Assembly: GCA_904501735.1 (NCBI GenBank)
Contig: CAJGBY010000008.1
Location: 28,000-91,999, forward strand
Reading direction: 5' to 3'
Source: an uncultured Muribaculaceae bacterium
GTDB lineage: Bacteria > Bacteroidota > Bacteroidia > Bacteroidales > Muribaculaceae
Length of the DNA stretch: 64,000 nt
A model generated the notes under the pieces. The model had not been told where the DNA came from and did no database searches. It saw only the letters and a list, made by a program, of their open reading frames with translations. How positions within the stretch are numbered: the stretch's first letter is position 1; each line of letters begins with the position of its first letter. The translations under genes and the position numbers were made by a program. Of this stretch, positions 1-8,551 are shown piece by piece.

Positions 1-1182
1 ACACAGATGGAAGTGGCAGAGAAATTGTCGCGCGCAGTACAAAAGAAGACCGATGCGCGTGCGTTTGTGCAACAGCGTTCATCGTTTGGTGGCCGTAGAG
101 GCGGTATGCCAGTGCAATATGTTCTACAAGCTACCAATATTGACAAGCTACAAGAGGTGTTGCCAAAGTTCCTTGCGCGCGTGTATGAAAATCCAACATT
201 CCAAATGGCCGATGTGGACTTGAAGTTCAGTAAGCCAGAATTGCGTATCAGTGTGAATCGTGAAAAGGCCAACACAATGGGTGTAACCACTCGCGACATT
301 GCACAAACATTGCAATATGGATTGAGTGGTCAGCGTATGGGTTATCTATACATGAACGGAAAGCAATATGAAATTGTGGGCGAGATAAATCGTCAACAAC
401 GCAATACTCCAGCCAATCTGAAGTCGATATATATGCGTAGCTCTACGGGCGAAATGATACAAATGGAGAACCTTGTGGATCTTGTAGAAAGTATTGCACC
501 TCCAAAGTTGTATCGTTACAACCGTTTCTGCTCGGCAACAATCTCGGCAGGTCTTGCTGAAGGAAAGACTATCGGCGAAGGTCTTGACGAAATGGATAAA
601 ATCGCTAAAGATGTACTTGACGACACCTTCCGTACAGCCTTGTCGGGCGATTCGAAGGAGTTCCGTGAAAGTTCGTCAAGTTTGATCTTTGCCTTTGCAC
701 TTGCGTTGGTACTTATTTACCTTATTCTTGCAGCCCAATTTGAAAGTTTCAAGGATCCACTTGTGATCATGCTTACTGTGCCACTTGCTGTAGCAGGAGC
801 GCTTGCATTCATGATAGCAGGAGGCGAAACAATGAACATTTTCAGTCAGATTGGTATCATTATGCTCATCGGTCTGGTGGCGAAGAATGGTATTTTGATT
901 GTTGAATTTGCCAACCAGCGTCAAATAAACGGCGAAGACAAACTCACAGCAATCAAGGAAGCATCGGCACAGCGCTTGCGTCCTATTTTGATGACCAGTG
1001 CATCGACAATCCTTGGCTTGTTGCCACTGATGTTTGCCACAGGCGAAGGTTGCAATAGCCGTATTGCAATGGGTACAGCCGTAGTGGGAGGTATGATAGT
1101 ATCTACACTGCTCACAATGTATGTTGTGCCAGCTGTTTACACTTATATTTCAACCAACTTGTCAACTAAAAAGAAGAAATGA
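1..1182 (+). CDS. RND efflux transporter, inner-membrane pump subunit (5' truncated by window edge)
   Basis: The frame is open from base 1, so only about 393 C-terminal codons of a protein that is normally about 1,030-1,060 residues are present. Visible are the last part of the periplasmic porter domain, then the C-terminal transmembrane bundle starting near LIFAFALALVLIYLILAAQF, the segment IGLVAKNGILIVEFANQ typical of AcrB-like pumps, and RPILMTSASTILGLLPL. By family knowledge it is a proton-driven exporter working with a periplasmic adaptor (expected upstream, outside the window) and an outer-membrane channel. Its stop overlaps the start of the TolC-like gene (ATGA), so the two are probably translationally coupled. 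The substrate cannot be told. Confidence 0.95.
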   Translation, partial: TQMEVAEKLSRAVQKKTDARAFVQQRSSFGGRRGGMPVQYVLQATNIDKLQEVLPKFLARVYENPTFQMADVDLKFSKPELRISVNREKANTMGVTTRDIAQTLQYGLSGQRMGYLYMNGKQYEIVGEINRQQRNTPANLKSIYMRSSTGEMIQMENLVDLVESIAPPKLYRYNRFCSATISAGLAEGKTIGEGLDEMDKIAKDVLDDTFRTALSGDSKEFRESSSSLIFAFALALVLIYLILAAQFESFKDPLVIMLTVPLAVAGALAFMIAGGETMNIFSQIGIIMLIGLVAKNGILIVEFANQRQINGEDKLTAIKEASAQRLRPILMTSASTILGLLPLMFATGEGCNSRIAMGTAVVGGMIVSTLLTMYVVPAVYTYISTNLSTKKKK

Positions 1183-2498
1183 TGAAACGCAACATATTAG
1201 TAGCACTATTAACAGTAGCGATGTCGGTACCAGCGATGTCGCAACAAAATAGCTTGAAATCGTGTATCGATAGAGGGTTGCAAAACAATTATTCGTTACA
1301 AGTGGTGCGCAACGACGAAAAGAAAGCATCAAACAATGCTACGGTAGCCAACGCAGGTTATCTGCCACAGGTAGATCTATCGGCAGGCTATTCGGGTACG
1401 CTCGATAACATCAATTCTACTGCTCGTGCCACAGGTGATGTGTCGCGTGAGCGCAATGTTACCGACCACACATTGCGTGCAGGAGTGGATTTGAGTTGGA
1501 CCATATTCGACGGGTTCAATATTCAAGCCAAGTATAGCCGACTTCAAGAGTTGAAGCGTCAAAGCCAAACACAAACACGAATAGCAATCGAGGACCTTGT
1601 GGCCGACATAGCATCGGAATATTACAACTTTGTGCAACAAAAGGTGAGAATGCGCAACTATGACTATGCCGTAGGGTTGTCGCGTGAACGCATGCGCATC
1701 GAGTATGAACGCTATGTGATAGGTAAGAGTTCGAAGCTACAATACAAGCAAGCACAAGTGGACTATAATGCCGACCGCACACAAAGTATGCGTCAGCAAG
1801 AAAAGCTGGCGTCGTCGCGCATACGCCTCAAGGAGCTTATGGGCGATAAAGACCTAAAAGCAGCATTCGACATTGTGGATTCGGCGATAGTGGTGGGCGA
1901 TAAGCTCGATTTTGATGCTTTGTGGGAGTCGACACTCCAACACAATGCGTCGATACTTAAGGCTGCTCAAAATCGCACCCTTGCAGCACTCGACATGAAA
2001 GCTGCATCTTCGCGCGATTATCCTTATTTGCGCTTGAATGCTGGTTATGGCTACACTCACAATATCTATGATGTGAATGCCACATCGAAGCGCAGCAACT
2101 GGGGTGCCGACTTCGGCGTTACACTCGGTATGCGCTTGTTTGACGGCAAGCGTAGCAGCGAACGCAACAATGCTCGCTTAGGTGTAGAAAATGCCGAACT
2201 TGCACAACAAAATCTTGAGCTAAACCTATATGCCGACTTGTGCGACCTATGGCAAGCCTACGAAAACAACCTTAGCTTGCTCGAGTTTGAGCGTGATAAT
2301 GTGAAAACTGCTCGTGAAAACCACGATATAGCATGCGAACGCAACTTGCTTGGTAACTTGTCGGGTATCGAAATGCGCGAGGCACAAAAGAGCCTTCTCG
2401 ATGCAGAGGAACGCTTGCTTGCTGCCGAATATGACACCAAAATATGCGAAATATCACTACTTCTTATCAGTGGTAAGATTCTTGACTATATGAAATAA
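1179..2498 (+). CDS. TolC-family outer membrane efflux protein
   Basis: 439 residues with an N-terminal signal peptide (cleavage likely after VPAMSQQ) and the two long helical repeats of outer-membrane efflux proteins, around residues 25-220 and 230-430. Typical family stretches include NNYSLQVVRNDEKKA, NAGYLPQVDLSAGY and the second-repeat NARLGVENAELAQQNLELN. It would form the trimeric exit duct for the RND pump encoded just upstream, whose stop it overlaps. Two consecutive ATG codons (1179 and 1182) are possible starts. The assignment to the family is firm; the substrate is unknown. Confidence 0.95.
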   Translation: MMKRNILVALLTVAMSVPAMSQQNSLKSCIDRGLQNNYSLQVVRNDEKKASNNATVANAGYLPQVDLSAGYSGTLDNINSTARATGDVSRERNVTDHTLRAGVDLSWTIFDGFNIQAKYSRLQELKRQSQTQTRIAIEDLVADIASEYYNFVQQKVRMRNYDYAVGLSRERMRIEYERYVIGKSSKLQYKQAQVDYNADRTQSMRQQEKLASSRIRLKELMGDKDLKAAFDIVDSAIVVGDKLDFDALWESTLQHNASILKAAQNRTLAALDMKAASSRDYPYLRLNAGYGYTHNIYDVNATSKRSNWGADFGVTLGMRLFDGKRSSERNNARLGVENAELAQQNLELNLYADLCDLWQAYENNLSLLEFERDNVKTARENHDIACERNLLGNLSGIEMREAQKSLLDAEERLLAAEYDTKICEISLLLISGKILDYMK

Positions 2499-2610
2499 AT
2501 CGGGGAGAGAGCTACAACATGGTAGTAGGTTTCCGATTCTGATGATGAGAAGCAATAACAAGAAGAATCGATATTAATTCGCGTTTTTGCAACAAGTGGA
2601 TTCTCGTGTT

Positions 2611-2634
2611 CCGTAAGCTTAAAAGCATACGGCT
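2611..2634 (+). terminator. Possible hairpin downstream of the efflux operon
   Basis: CCGTA-A-GCTT pairs with AAGC-A-TACGG around a very small loop, about 115 bp after the TolC-like stop. There is no T-run directly after it, so it may be a weak or processed 3' end rather than a true intrinsic terminator. The rest of 2499-2696 shows nothing else I can support. Confidence 0.3.
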
Positions 2635-2696
2635 ATTAATAAAAAACAGTCCTTTGGACTATCTATATTGTGTCAACAAGTGTATAGATATAATAA

Positions 2697-2732
2697 CACA
2701 AGAGCTCCCCAATTTGTTGGGGAGCTCTTGTG
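2697..2732 (-). terminator. Strong inverted repeat, probable bidirectional terminator
   Basis: A perfect 16-bp stem (CACAAGAGCTCCCCAA and its complement) with loop TTTG lies just downstream of the stop of the minus-strand regulator gene and between two convergent transcription units. On the minus strand the hairpin is followed by TTATTATATC, on the plus strand by TTGTTTAAG. Confidence 0.75.
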
Positions 2733-2736
2733 TTGT

Positions 2737-4467
2737 TTAAGCTTCGGCTTTCAATTCCTCGATATACATATCAATAGTGATATTGTCGGGTTGAGTCATC
2801 TTAGCACGGCGGAGGCGATATTTGCGTTGGCGGAGCGATTCCTCACTCATTCCCAGTAGCAAAGATATTTTAGAAACAGGCAAACCGATGCACATGAGAG
2901 CGCACATGTTCAATTCGTCGCGATTGATGTTAGGAATGCCCGCTTTTAGCTTCGACATCACTCCATTGTAACAGAAGTCCAATGCTTCAATGAGCACATC
3001 AAGTTCTTCCTTGCCAAGAGTGTGCTTTGTGCCATAAAGGTCGGCTGTTTTGGCTTTCTTAAGTTGAAGAACCTTTTGCACTACGCCATTCATCTCAAAG
3101 ATTTGAGTTTTTAGCTCTTGACTACGGCGTTGCGCTTCTTCGAGCTCCTGCTGGCTATCAGTAACAGCCTTTTCGCGGTCGGAGAGTTGTAGGCGCACCT
3201 CTTGTAGCTCGATAATCTTGCCTTGCAGTTCTTGTGTGAGCCCACTCATGGCGTCATCTTTGGCTTTTTCGCGTTGAGAGTTTATAGTGTGTCGGCGATA
3301 AGCAAGGGCAAGAGTTATAAGCGTAGCAATAGCAACCATAATAACAATGAGCATAAGAGTGGCTTGTAGCTGCTTGTTATCGGCTGCAAGTACCGACTTT
3401 TCAAGCTCCACCTTAGTTTTGTCATATTTCTTTTGATACATTGAAGCATTATCCTCAATTAATGCAAGATACATAGAGTCGGAGCATTGAATATATCGGT
3501 CAATAAGATTGCTTGCTTTGCGGTAATTACCTTTGCCTTGTTCTATCTTTATCAATCTTTTTAAGTAGATAACTTTTCCGTTATAAGCCAATGTGTCATC
3601 AGCCAAAGCAAGACAGGCTTCAGCCTTATTCCATTGCTTAGTATTGATATAGATTTTGCTAAAAGTATCATTAAGGTATCGTCGTGTGGTTATTGAACTC
3701 ACATATTTTTCAGCTTCCTTGGCATAATTCAATGCAATTTCATTATCGTTTTTTAATGCATAGCAGTGAGCCAATTTATTTAGTGACGCAAATCTCAATC
3801 CATCACCCCACTCTTCATTTTTAAGTAAACTCAATGCTTCTTGATAGCTATTAATGGCATCATCTATGTGATCGTGATATAAATGATTTGCGCCTTGCTG
3901 AATCCAGGCATCAGCTACTAAATATATATTATTAGCTTTCCAAGCGTAAACTTTTACCTTCTCATACAATTCCATAGATTCTTCGTCAGGCTTATCCATA
4001 TTAATCATAACAGCCCAATTTGAATAAATTTGAGCTTTTAAATTTACGCTGTCTTCGGGAATAGCCTCTAAAGCCCTATTGAAGCATTCTACAGCAGTCT
4101 CTTTCTCACCTATGCTTTGATAGACAAATGCTGCATAGGTGAATGATTTGGCTTTCATAGCCAAATCATTCGTTTTAGAATAGTAATCTATAGCAACTTT
4201 AATTAAAGTGTCATCTTCGGCATGAGCGTTGAGCCAATATAAACACAATGTGTAAAGATAGGCATAATAAGCCTTATTATGCTCCTCGGAGAATTGATTT
4301 ACATTCATTCGTTTCAATTCTTGGAAAGCGCTATCGGTATTATTGTAATCAGCTAACATTTCATAGATGCCGACCAACCTGTTGTCATATTCAGGTTCTT
4401 TCTCTGCACAACTTATCACGATAGCACACAGAATACAACTTATTATAATAGATATAAGTTTTCTCAT
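2737..4467 (-). CDS. Membrane-anchored TPR regulator with C-terminal helix-turn-helix
   Basis: 576 residues. It starts with a lipoprotein-like signal (AIVISC, Cys20), followed by TPR-type helical repeats at about 30-340, a transmembrane segment near 365-390 (LMLIVIMVAIATLITLALAY), a coiled coil at about 395-480 (ELQEVRLQLSDREKAVTDSQ), and a C-terminal HTH-like region at about 515-555 (GLPVSKISLLLGMSEESLRQ, then RKYRLRRAK). This is the layout of the Bacteroidota TPR-TM-HTH transcription factors, where an extracytoplasmic TPR sensor is tied to a cytoplasmic DNA-binding domain. It is divergent to the DUF3244-like gene, and the shared intergenic region holds two pairs of 10-bp repeats, so local autoregulation is a reasonable inference. 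The ligand is unknown. Whether the signal is cleaved and lipidated or acts as a first membrane anchor is unclear. Confidence 0.85.
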   Translation of the reverse strand: MRKLISIIISCILCAIVISCAEKEPEYDNRLVGIYEMLADYNNTDSAFQELKRMNVNQFSEEHNKAYYAYLYTLCLYWLNAHAEDDTLIKVAIDYYSKTNDLAMKAKSFTYAAFVYQSIGEKETAVECFNRALEAIPEDSVNLKAQIYSNWAVMINMDKPDEESMELYEKVKVYAWKANNIYLVADAWIQQGANHLYHDHIDDAINSYQEALSLLKNEEWGDGLRFASLNKLAHCYALKNDNEIALNYAKEAEKYVSSITTRRYLNDTFSKIYINTKQWNKAEACLALADDTLAYNGKVIYLKRLIKIEQGKGNYRKASNLIDRYIQCSDSMYLALIEDNASMYQKKYDKTKVELEKSVLAADNKQLQATLMLIVIMVAIATLITLALAYRRHTINSQREKAKDDAMSGLTQELQGKIIELQEVRLQLSDREKAVTDSQQELEEAQRRSQELKTQIFEMNGVVQKVLQLKKAKTADLYGTKHTLGKEELDVLIEALDFCYNGVMSKLKAGIPNINRDELNMCALMCIGLPVSKISLLLGMSEESLRQRKYRLRRAKMTQPDNITIDMYIEELKAEA

Positions 4468-4531
4468 ATATTATACACCTTTATTTTCTTTAGACAGAAG
4501 AACAAAAGAACATATTCTTTACACTTAAGTA

Positions 4532-4573
4532 CAAAAATACGCTAAAAAATCGTCGATGTAACGCGATGTAACG
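4532..4573 (-). promoter_or_regulatory. Promoter of the TPR regulator with tandem 10-bp repeat
   Basis: On the minus strand a TATTTTTG -7 box lies at 4539-4532, about 65 bp before the regulator ATG. Directly upstream, at 4554-4573, is the tandem repeat CGATGTAACG x2 (plus-strand reading), overlapping where the -33 element should be. A repressor or autoregulator site is the simplest reading. Confidence 0.55.
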
Positions 4574-4588
4574 ATTTTTAAATGTTAA

Positions 4589-4619
4589 AATTTGTTGACT
4601 TATTGATAATCAACAAATT
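4589..4619. repeat. Inverted repeat between divergent promoters
   Basis: AATTTGTTGA (4589-4598) and TCAACAAATT (4610-4619) form a perfect 10-bp inverted repeat with an 11-bp centre. It sits between the two tandem-repeat pairs in the regulator/DUF3244 intergenic region, and could be an operator or a short hairpin. Confidence 0.45.
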
Positions 4620-4639
4620 GTGCGCCAAGGAATCCCGAA

Positions 4640-4688
4640 AATGTAACGCAATGTAACGCTTTTTTCGCTTTGCGCGATAGTAATTTTG
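4640..4688 (+). promoter_or_regulatory. Promoter of the DUF3244-like gene with tandem 10-bp repeat
   Basis: AATGTAACGC occurs twice in direct tandem (4640-4659), followed 21 bp later by the -7 box TAATTTTG (4681-4688) and about 47 bp later by the ATG at 4735. The same repeat family occurs in front of the divergent regulator gene, which suggests that one protein acts on both promoters. Confidence 0.6.
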
Positions 4689-4734
4689 CATCAACAAAAT
4701 CATATTTAATAACAATTTAAAAATCATTACACAA

Positions 4735-5088
4735 ATGAAAAAAACAATTTTATTTTCCATTCTATTATTGGGAACTTCACTATTTTCTCAAGCAACAGGT
4801 ATAAAAAATGATACCATAAAGCCTCTGAATCCACCAATTAAATTACCTCGAAGTTTAACTCAGTCAATAGATTTTATAGCACCTATAATGGGAACATATT
4901 CTATTATGATAGAAGGTAGTGGGAATGTTATCGACATCGACGAGGTTAACCTCTCGGCTAATGAAGTATACTCTATAGATATGTCTACACTACCTGCAGG
5001 TGCTTATAGAGTGGTTATAACTGACATTATTCGTGGCATAGAATATGAATATTTTTATAGAAAAGAAGATAATACAGAAATGATATAA
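4735..5088 (+). CDS. Small exported protein, DUF3244-like
   Basis: 117 residues: a signal peptide (cleavage near SQATG) and one compact beta-rich domain. The segments ISIMIEG-like YSIMIEGSGNVIDID, YSIDMSTLPAGAYRVVITD and the final EYEYFYRKE resemble the DUF3244/T9SS-tail-like beta sandwich seen in small secreted Bacteroidales proteins. No enzyme motif is visible. It is first in a likely two-gene unit with the cysteine-rich lipoprotein that starts 32 bp downstream, and lies divergent to the TPR regulator. The family name is from memory of sequence style and is only moderately sure; the function is unknown. Confidence 0.65.
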   Translation: MKKTILFSILLLGTSLFSQATGIKNDTIKPLNPPIKLPRSLTQSIDFIAPIMGTYSIMIEGSGNVIDIDEVNLSANEVYSIDMSTLPAGAYRVVITDIIRGIEYEYFYRKEDNTEMI

Positions 5089-5120
5089 CTTTATTAATCA
5101 AATTTAAATTAATTAGAATT

Positions 5121-6707
5121 ATGAAAAAGATGATTTTAAAATTAGCCACACTGATGTCGGTATTAGCATTTGTGATGGCATCATGTAACAACGAGCCTGC
5201 TTTTGGCGAACACAACGAGAATCAAAAAGAGAAATTAGAACTTTTGCAGATAGCAAAAAGTATGGTTGAAAGCCAAGATGGTACAGTACCTCTACCAGTA
5301 AATGGTGGAGGTGAAGCGCAATCGCGTAGCGCAATGTCCTTAATCACAAGTGGCACTCCTCTATGGGATTATGTGAAATACTACAATATAGATGGCATGC
5401 ATGTGATTATGGTAGAATTACAAACAGCCGAAAGAGTATTCTCTCGTGTTACATCTACAACAGATGGTGTTACCACAACACAAGAAAACGAAACATTTTC
5501 ACGCCTTGTGATTCGTAAAAAGGCCGATAAATTATATGCTCAAGTGCTTACTTATATGCCCGACAATGAATATGCTACTGCTAACCAAGCAAAGCTTGAT
5601 ACAATAGGTTATTACCCTAAATATGTAGATTTCACGGGTATAACATTGACTTCAAATCTTGATGGTAGTGTGTTTCGAGGTGTGAGATATGAAAATGGTC
5701 GTGTAGCAGGAATTATCACAAAACCTGAACATAGCGAATGTGATCACGACCACGGCACTTGTTCTCATAGTCAAGACGCAGAACACACTCGCCCTATAAA
5801 CATTAATCTCTATACACAATCTTCACAAGAGCCTTTGAGTAGATCAGGTATTATAATAAATTGTCCTTGTGGAAAATCATTCTCAAGTGGGACATGCCGA
5901 GAATGTGGTTGGGGATTTGGCAGTGAATGCCCAAAATGTAAATTAGGAACTGTCATTGGAGGAATGTGTATGATTTGTGGTTATATAGAGAGCGAATTAT
6001 GTGATGATTGTGGAAAATTGTTAATTGATTGTATTTGTGAAGGTAAATGCCCTACTTGTGGGAAATCCTCTTGTAAATGCCCTAATCCGGACTTTGATAC
6101 TGAAACATTTTGTCCATATTGTAGTCACAAAAAAGAACTATGCACTTGTGATAAAGTAGATGATGGAGGTTCATCTACACCAAGCAATCCATCTAGACCA
6201 AGTTACCCGAACACGCCAAGTACAAATGAACAAGAGCCTGTGCTTTTCTCTAACAATCCGAATAGTGATGCTACATTTGCGATTAGTGATATGCCATTGA
6301 TGATGAAGACTCAAGATGGTATGGCTTCATTAACTGCCATAATGACATATATTGACAATGAATTATTGGGTGGTATGAGAGATGTTCTCCAATTTGATGC
6401 ATATTATGATTCAGAATTTAATGGTTCTTCTAATGGTGATGGAGTGAGATTGGTGGATGCTCAAGAGTTTATAGATGCATTTTTTATTACTACAACTTTC
6501 GATACATTCCAATTTGCGCTTGCTGATAGAAATGTGGTGGTTTCAACATTTCCAGGTAGTGATTTGACATATCCTCACTATGTGCTTGTTGTGGGTCGAG
6601 AATCTGATGGCGATTTGGTTTATATAAACCCTTACGATGGAGAAGCATATCTTTTAGACGAAGATCTATTTGAAAATTGTGAAAAAATTGTTGTTCGTAT
6701 AATTTAA
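5121..6707 (+). CDS. Cysteine-rich lipoprotein with zinc-ribbon-like segment and degenerate papain-like domain
   Basis: 528 residues. A lipoprotein signal ends at Cys22 (VMASC). Residues 35-200 form a beta-rich domain that looks distantly like the three exported paralogues downstream. A His/Cys patch (CDHDHGTC) follows at 207-214, then 20 cysteines between 248 and 343 in CxxC or CxC pairs (CPC, CREC, CPKC, CMIC, CDDC, CPTC, CPYC and others), enough for about five zinc sites. A Pro/Ser linker leads to a C-terminal domain (386-528) with papain/C39-like landmarks: Gln398, His486 in YPHYVLVVG and INPYDG. Where the catalytic Cys is expected there is Ser403. I infer a surface lipoprotein with a protease-like fold that is probably inactive, or uses Ser. 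No function is assigned. Confidence 0.75.
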   Translation: MKKMILKLATLMSVLAFVMASCNNEPAFGEHNENQKEKLELLQIAKSMVESQDGTVPLPVNGGGEAQSRSAMSLITSGTPLWDYVKYYNIDGMHVIMVELQTAERVFSRVTSTTDGVTTTQENETFSRLVIRKKADKLYAQVLTYMPDNEYATANQAKLDTIGYYPKYVDFTGITLTSNLDGSVFRGVRYENGRVAGIITKPEHSECDHDHGTCSHSQDAEHTRPININLYTQSSQEPLSRSGIIINCPCGKSFSSGTCRECGWGFGSECPKCKLGTVIGGMCMICGYIESELCDDCGKLLIDCICEGKCPTCGKSSCKCPNPDFDTETFCPYCSHKKELCTCDKVDDGGSSTPSNPSRPSYPNTPSTNEQEPVLFSNNPNSDATFAISDMPLMMKTQDGMASLTAIMTYIDNELLGGMRDVLQFDAYYDSEFNGSSNGDGVRLVDAQEFIDAFFITTTFDTFQFALADRNVVVSTFPGSDLTYPHYVLVVGRESDGDLVYINPYDGEAYLLDEDLFENCEKIVVRII

Positions 6708-6736
6708 TAATGTAGTATATTTGTTGTATAATTGAA

Positions 6737-7414
6737 ATGATTATGAAATATATAAATATTTTACTGACATTAGTTGTGTTAATGTTAACTATTTCATGTG
6801 TTAATAGTCAAAAAGTGATTTACGCTAATGATACAAATAAATTAAATAGAAATCAGCAATACTTATTTGATCACTCAAAAGAGACCTATCTAAACAGTAA
6901 TAATAAGATTGTGTTGCCAAGCGAAATAAATGTGCTATTTGGCGATAGCTCTATTAAGACGAATATAGTTGCTCAACCCATATGGGATAAAGCTTATTTT
7001 GTAAAAGATAGAGAAGATGATGTGTTAATACTTCCATTAAAAGCTAATTATAACAATGAGGATATATTTTCTGATTTAATTGTGATAAAAGCAGATACCA
7101 TATATCCTACAATGGTATCTACATATTTTAAATGTGAAAAGAATGAAACAACTGAATATGTGCATTTTGAATCTACAGTAAATGGTGCACTTTATAGAGT
7201 ATTAGTATATGATGATTCGAATAATATAATTAAAGAATTTGGGTCAAAGAACTCTCTGGTTACATGTATTCCCGAAAGAAATGGGTATAAATCAAGCTAT
7301 ATACAAAACCATTCTGAGTATAGTATCCTAAACAATCATGATTGGCGTAATGCTAATAGGACGGGGTATCATAGGGATGAGCAAGGAAATATTAGATTAC
7401 ACAAATGGCATTAA
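6737..7414 (+). CDS. Exported lipoprotein, paralogue 1 of a local family
   Basis: 225 residues with a lipoprotein signal (LTISC, Cys21; a second Met at codon 3 is an alternative start). It shares landmarks with the next two genes: LPSEINVLFGD, then PIWDKAYF, then LILPLKAN, and a C-terminal DWRNANRTGYHR. No catalytic motif is visible. It begins 29 bp after the cysteine-rich lipoprotein and may belong to that transcript. The base composition is visibly AT-rich compared with the housekeeping genes after 10.8 kb. I do not recognise the family. Confidence 0.75.
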   Translation: MIMKYINILLTLVVLMLTISCVNSQKVIYANDTNKLNRNQQYLFDHSKETYLNSNNKIVLPSEINVLFGDSSIKTNIVAQPIWDKAYFVKDREDDVLILPLKANYNNEDIFSDLIVIKADTIYPTMVSTYFKCEKNETTEYVHFESTVNGALYRVLVYDDSNNIIKEFGSKNSLVTCIPERNGYKSSYIQNHSEYSILNNHDWRNANRTGYHRDEQGNIRLHKWH

Positions 7415-7690
7415 TCAAAGTCGAAAGAGAACACTTGCACAATAATAAGGGGAAATTATAAGTTACAAGAAAAACATTGTTTAAGAGAGAAAAAATGGTC
7501 AATAAAATGCAAATGCGTACTTTTTGCGTACTATTTTTCTTGGGAAAGGGGTAAAAACGATGCTATTTTTGCAATAAAGAAGTAATAACGATTGAATTTT
7601 TTAAATTATGAGAGCGAAAAGAAATATTTTATCAATTGTAATAGCTGTTATGTGCGTATTAAGCATAACAGCACAAGAAATAATTCCAGT
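7410..7690 (+). repeat. Tandem duplication, copy A (promoter, leader and signal peptide)
   Basis: This segment and 8272-8551 are near-identical over about 280 bp (offset about 861 bp), covering the intergenic region, promoter, 5' leader and signal-peptide codons of paralogues 2 and 3. The duplicated unit is therefore one gene plus its upstream region. The downstream coding parts have diverged far more than the promoters. Confidence 0.85.
7514..7571 (+). promoter_or_regulatory. Repeat-type promoter, copy 1 of 3
   Basis: TGCGTACT occurs at 7514-7521 and 7525-7532 (11-bp phase, TTT spacer). A TTG at 7540-7542 sits 21 bp before the -7 box TATTTTTG at 7564-7571. The first repeat is exactly 50 bp from the -7 box, as in the two other copies. 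Direct repeats one helical turn apart just upstream of the -33 element are typical of an activator of the OmpR/PhoB kind, which is an inference. Confidence 0.75.
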
Positions 7691-8267
7691 GGACTCAACA
7701 CATTTATTATCAAAAGAACAGAAAAAGGCTATTAAATATACGAAAAAGAATATATGTTCTGATGACTCTAGTATGGAGCTTCCACTTGAGGTTAATATGA
7801 TATTTGGAGATACTATTTCAAAAAAACACTATTATGTTACTCCGTGTTGGGAAGAAAGCTATTTCTTGCCTTCGGATTCAGTGGTTCTAATAGTACCTTT
7901 ACGAAATGATAGTCTCAATTTGTTGCAATGTCAACTACGCGTAGAAAATCCAAATCCACAAAAAAATAGATACTTCAATCAAGTTGAAACATTAATAGGC
8001 GAGTATGACGAAGTTAAAGATGAATTTAATGGATATATTGTTTACTCAAACAATGAGGGTAATTTTATTGAAATAGACATTTTTAGAAATGGAACTTGTG
8101 TTGAAATTGTCAAGAATAAACTAATGGATTGGGGGAATGCTCCTATTTTTGCAAAAAGTAATAATAAAAGTAAACGGTTTCACAATATTATAAACGGAGA
8201 TTGGCGAAAAGATTATAGTAGAGGTTTTCATCGGGGTTACGAAGGCGATTTTAAATTGCAGAAATAA
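7608..8267 (+). CDS. Exported protein, paralogue 2 of a local family
   Basis: 219 residues with a signal peptide cleaved near SITAQ. It has the family landmarks LPLEVNMIFGD, PCWEESYF, LIVPLRND and C-terminal DWRKDYSRGFHR. It has its own repeat-type promoter and an AT-rich composition. Its first 25 codons are nearly the same as those of the next gene, which marks a tandem duplication, while the mature parts differ strongly. Such a pattern would suit surface proteins under diversifying selection, but nothing in the sequence shows what the protein binds. Confidence 0.75.
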   Translation: MRAKRNILSIVIAVMCVLSITAQEIIPVDSTHLLSKEQKKAIKYTKKNICSDDSSMELPLEVNMIFGDTISKKHYYVTPCWEESYFLPSDSVVLIVPLRNDSLNLLQCQLRVENPNPQKNRYFNQVETLIGEYDEVKDEFNGYIVYSNNEGNFIEIDIFRNGTCVEIVKNKLMDWGNAPIFAKSNNKSKRFHNIINGDWRKDYSRGFHRGYEGDFKLQK

Positions 8268-8271
8268 ATGT

Positions 8272-8551
8272 ATTAATCAAAGTCGAATGAGAATATTTGC
8301 GCAATAATAAGGAAAAATTATAATTTGCAAGAAAAACATTGTTTAAGAGAGAAAAAATGGTCAATAAAGTGCAAATGCGTACTTTTTGCGTACTATTTTT
8401 TTGGGGAAAGGGTTAAAAACGATGCTATTTTTGCAACAAATAAGTATTAACGATTAAATATTTAAATTATGAATGCTAAAAGAAATATTTCAGCAATTGT
8501 TATAGCTCTTATGTGCGTATTAAGCATAACAGCGCAAGATACAATTCCGGT
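8272..8551 (+). repeat. Tandem duplication, copy B (promoter, leader and signal peptide)
   Basis: Second copy of the 7410-7690 segment, starting just after the stop of paralogue 2 and running into the signal peptide of paralogue 3. Confidence 0.85.
8376..8433 (+). promoter_or_regulatory. Repeat-type promoter, copy 2 of 3
   Basis: TGCGTACT at 8376-8383 and 8387-8394, with the -7 box TATTTTTG at 8426-8433. Spacing is identical to copy 1 (50 bp from first repeat to -7). This copy belongs to the tandem duplication, so by itself it is not independent evidence of selection; copy 3 is. Confidence 0.75.

Noticed and set aside
2668..2859. 63-codon plus-strand ORF
   Set aside because: It runs through the terminator hairpin and antisense to the HTH end of the TPR regulator.
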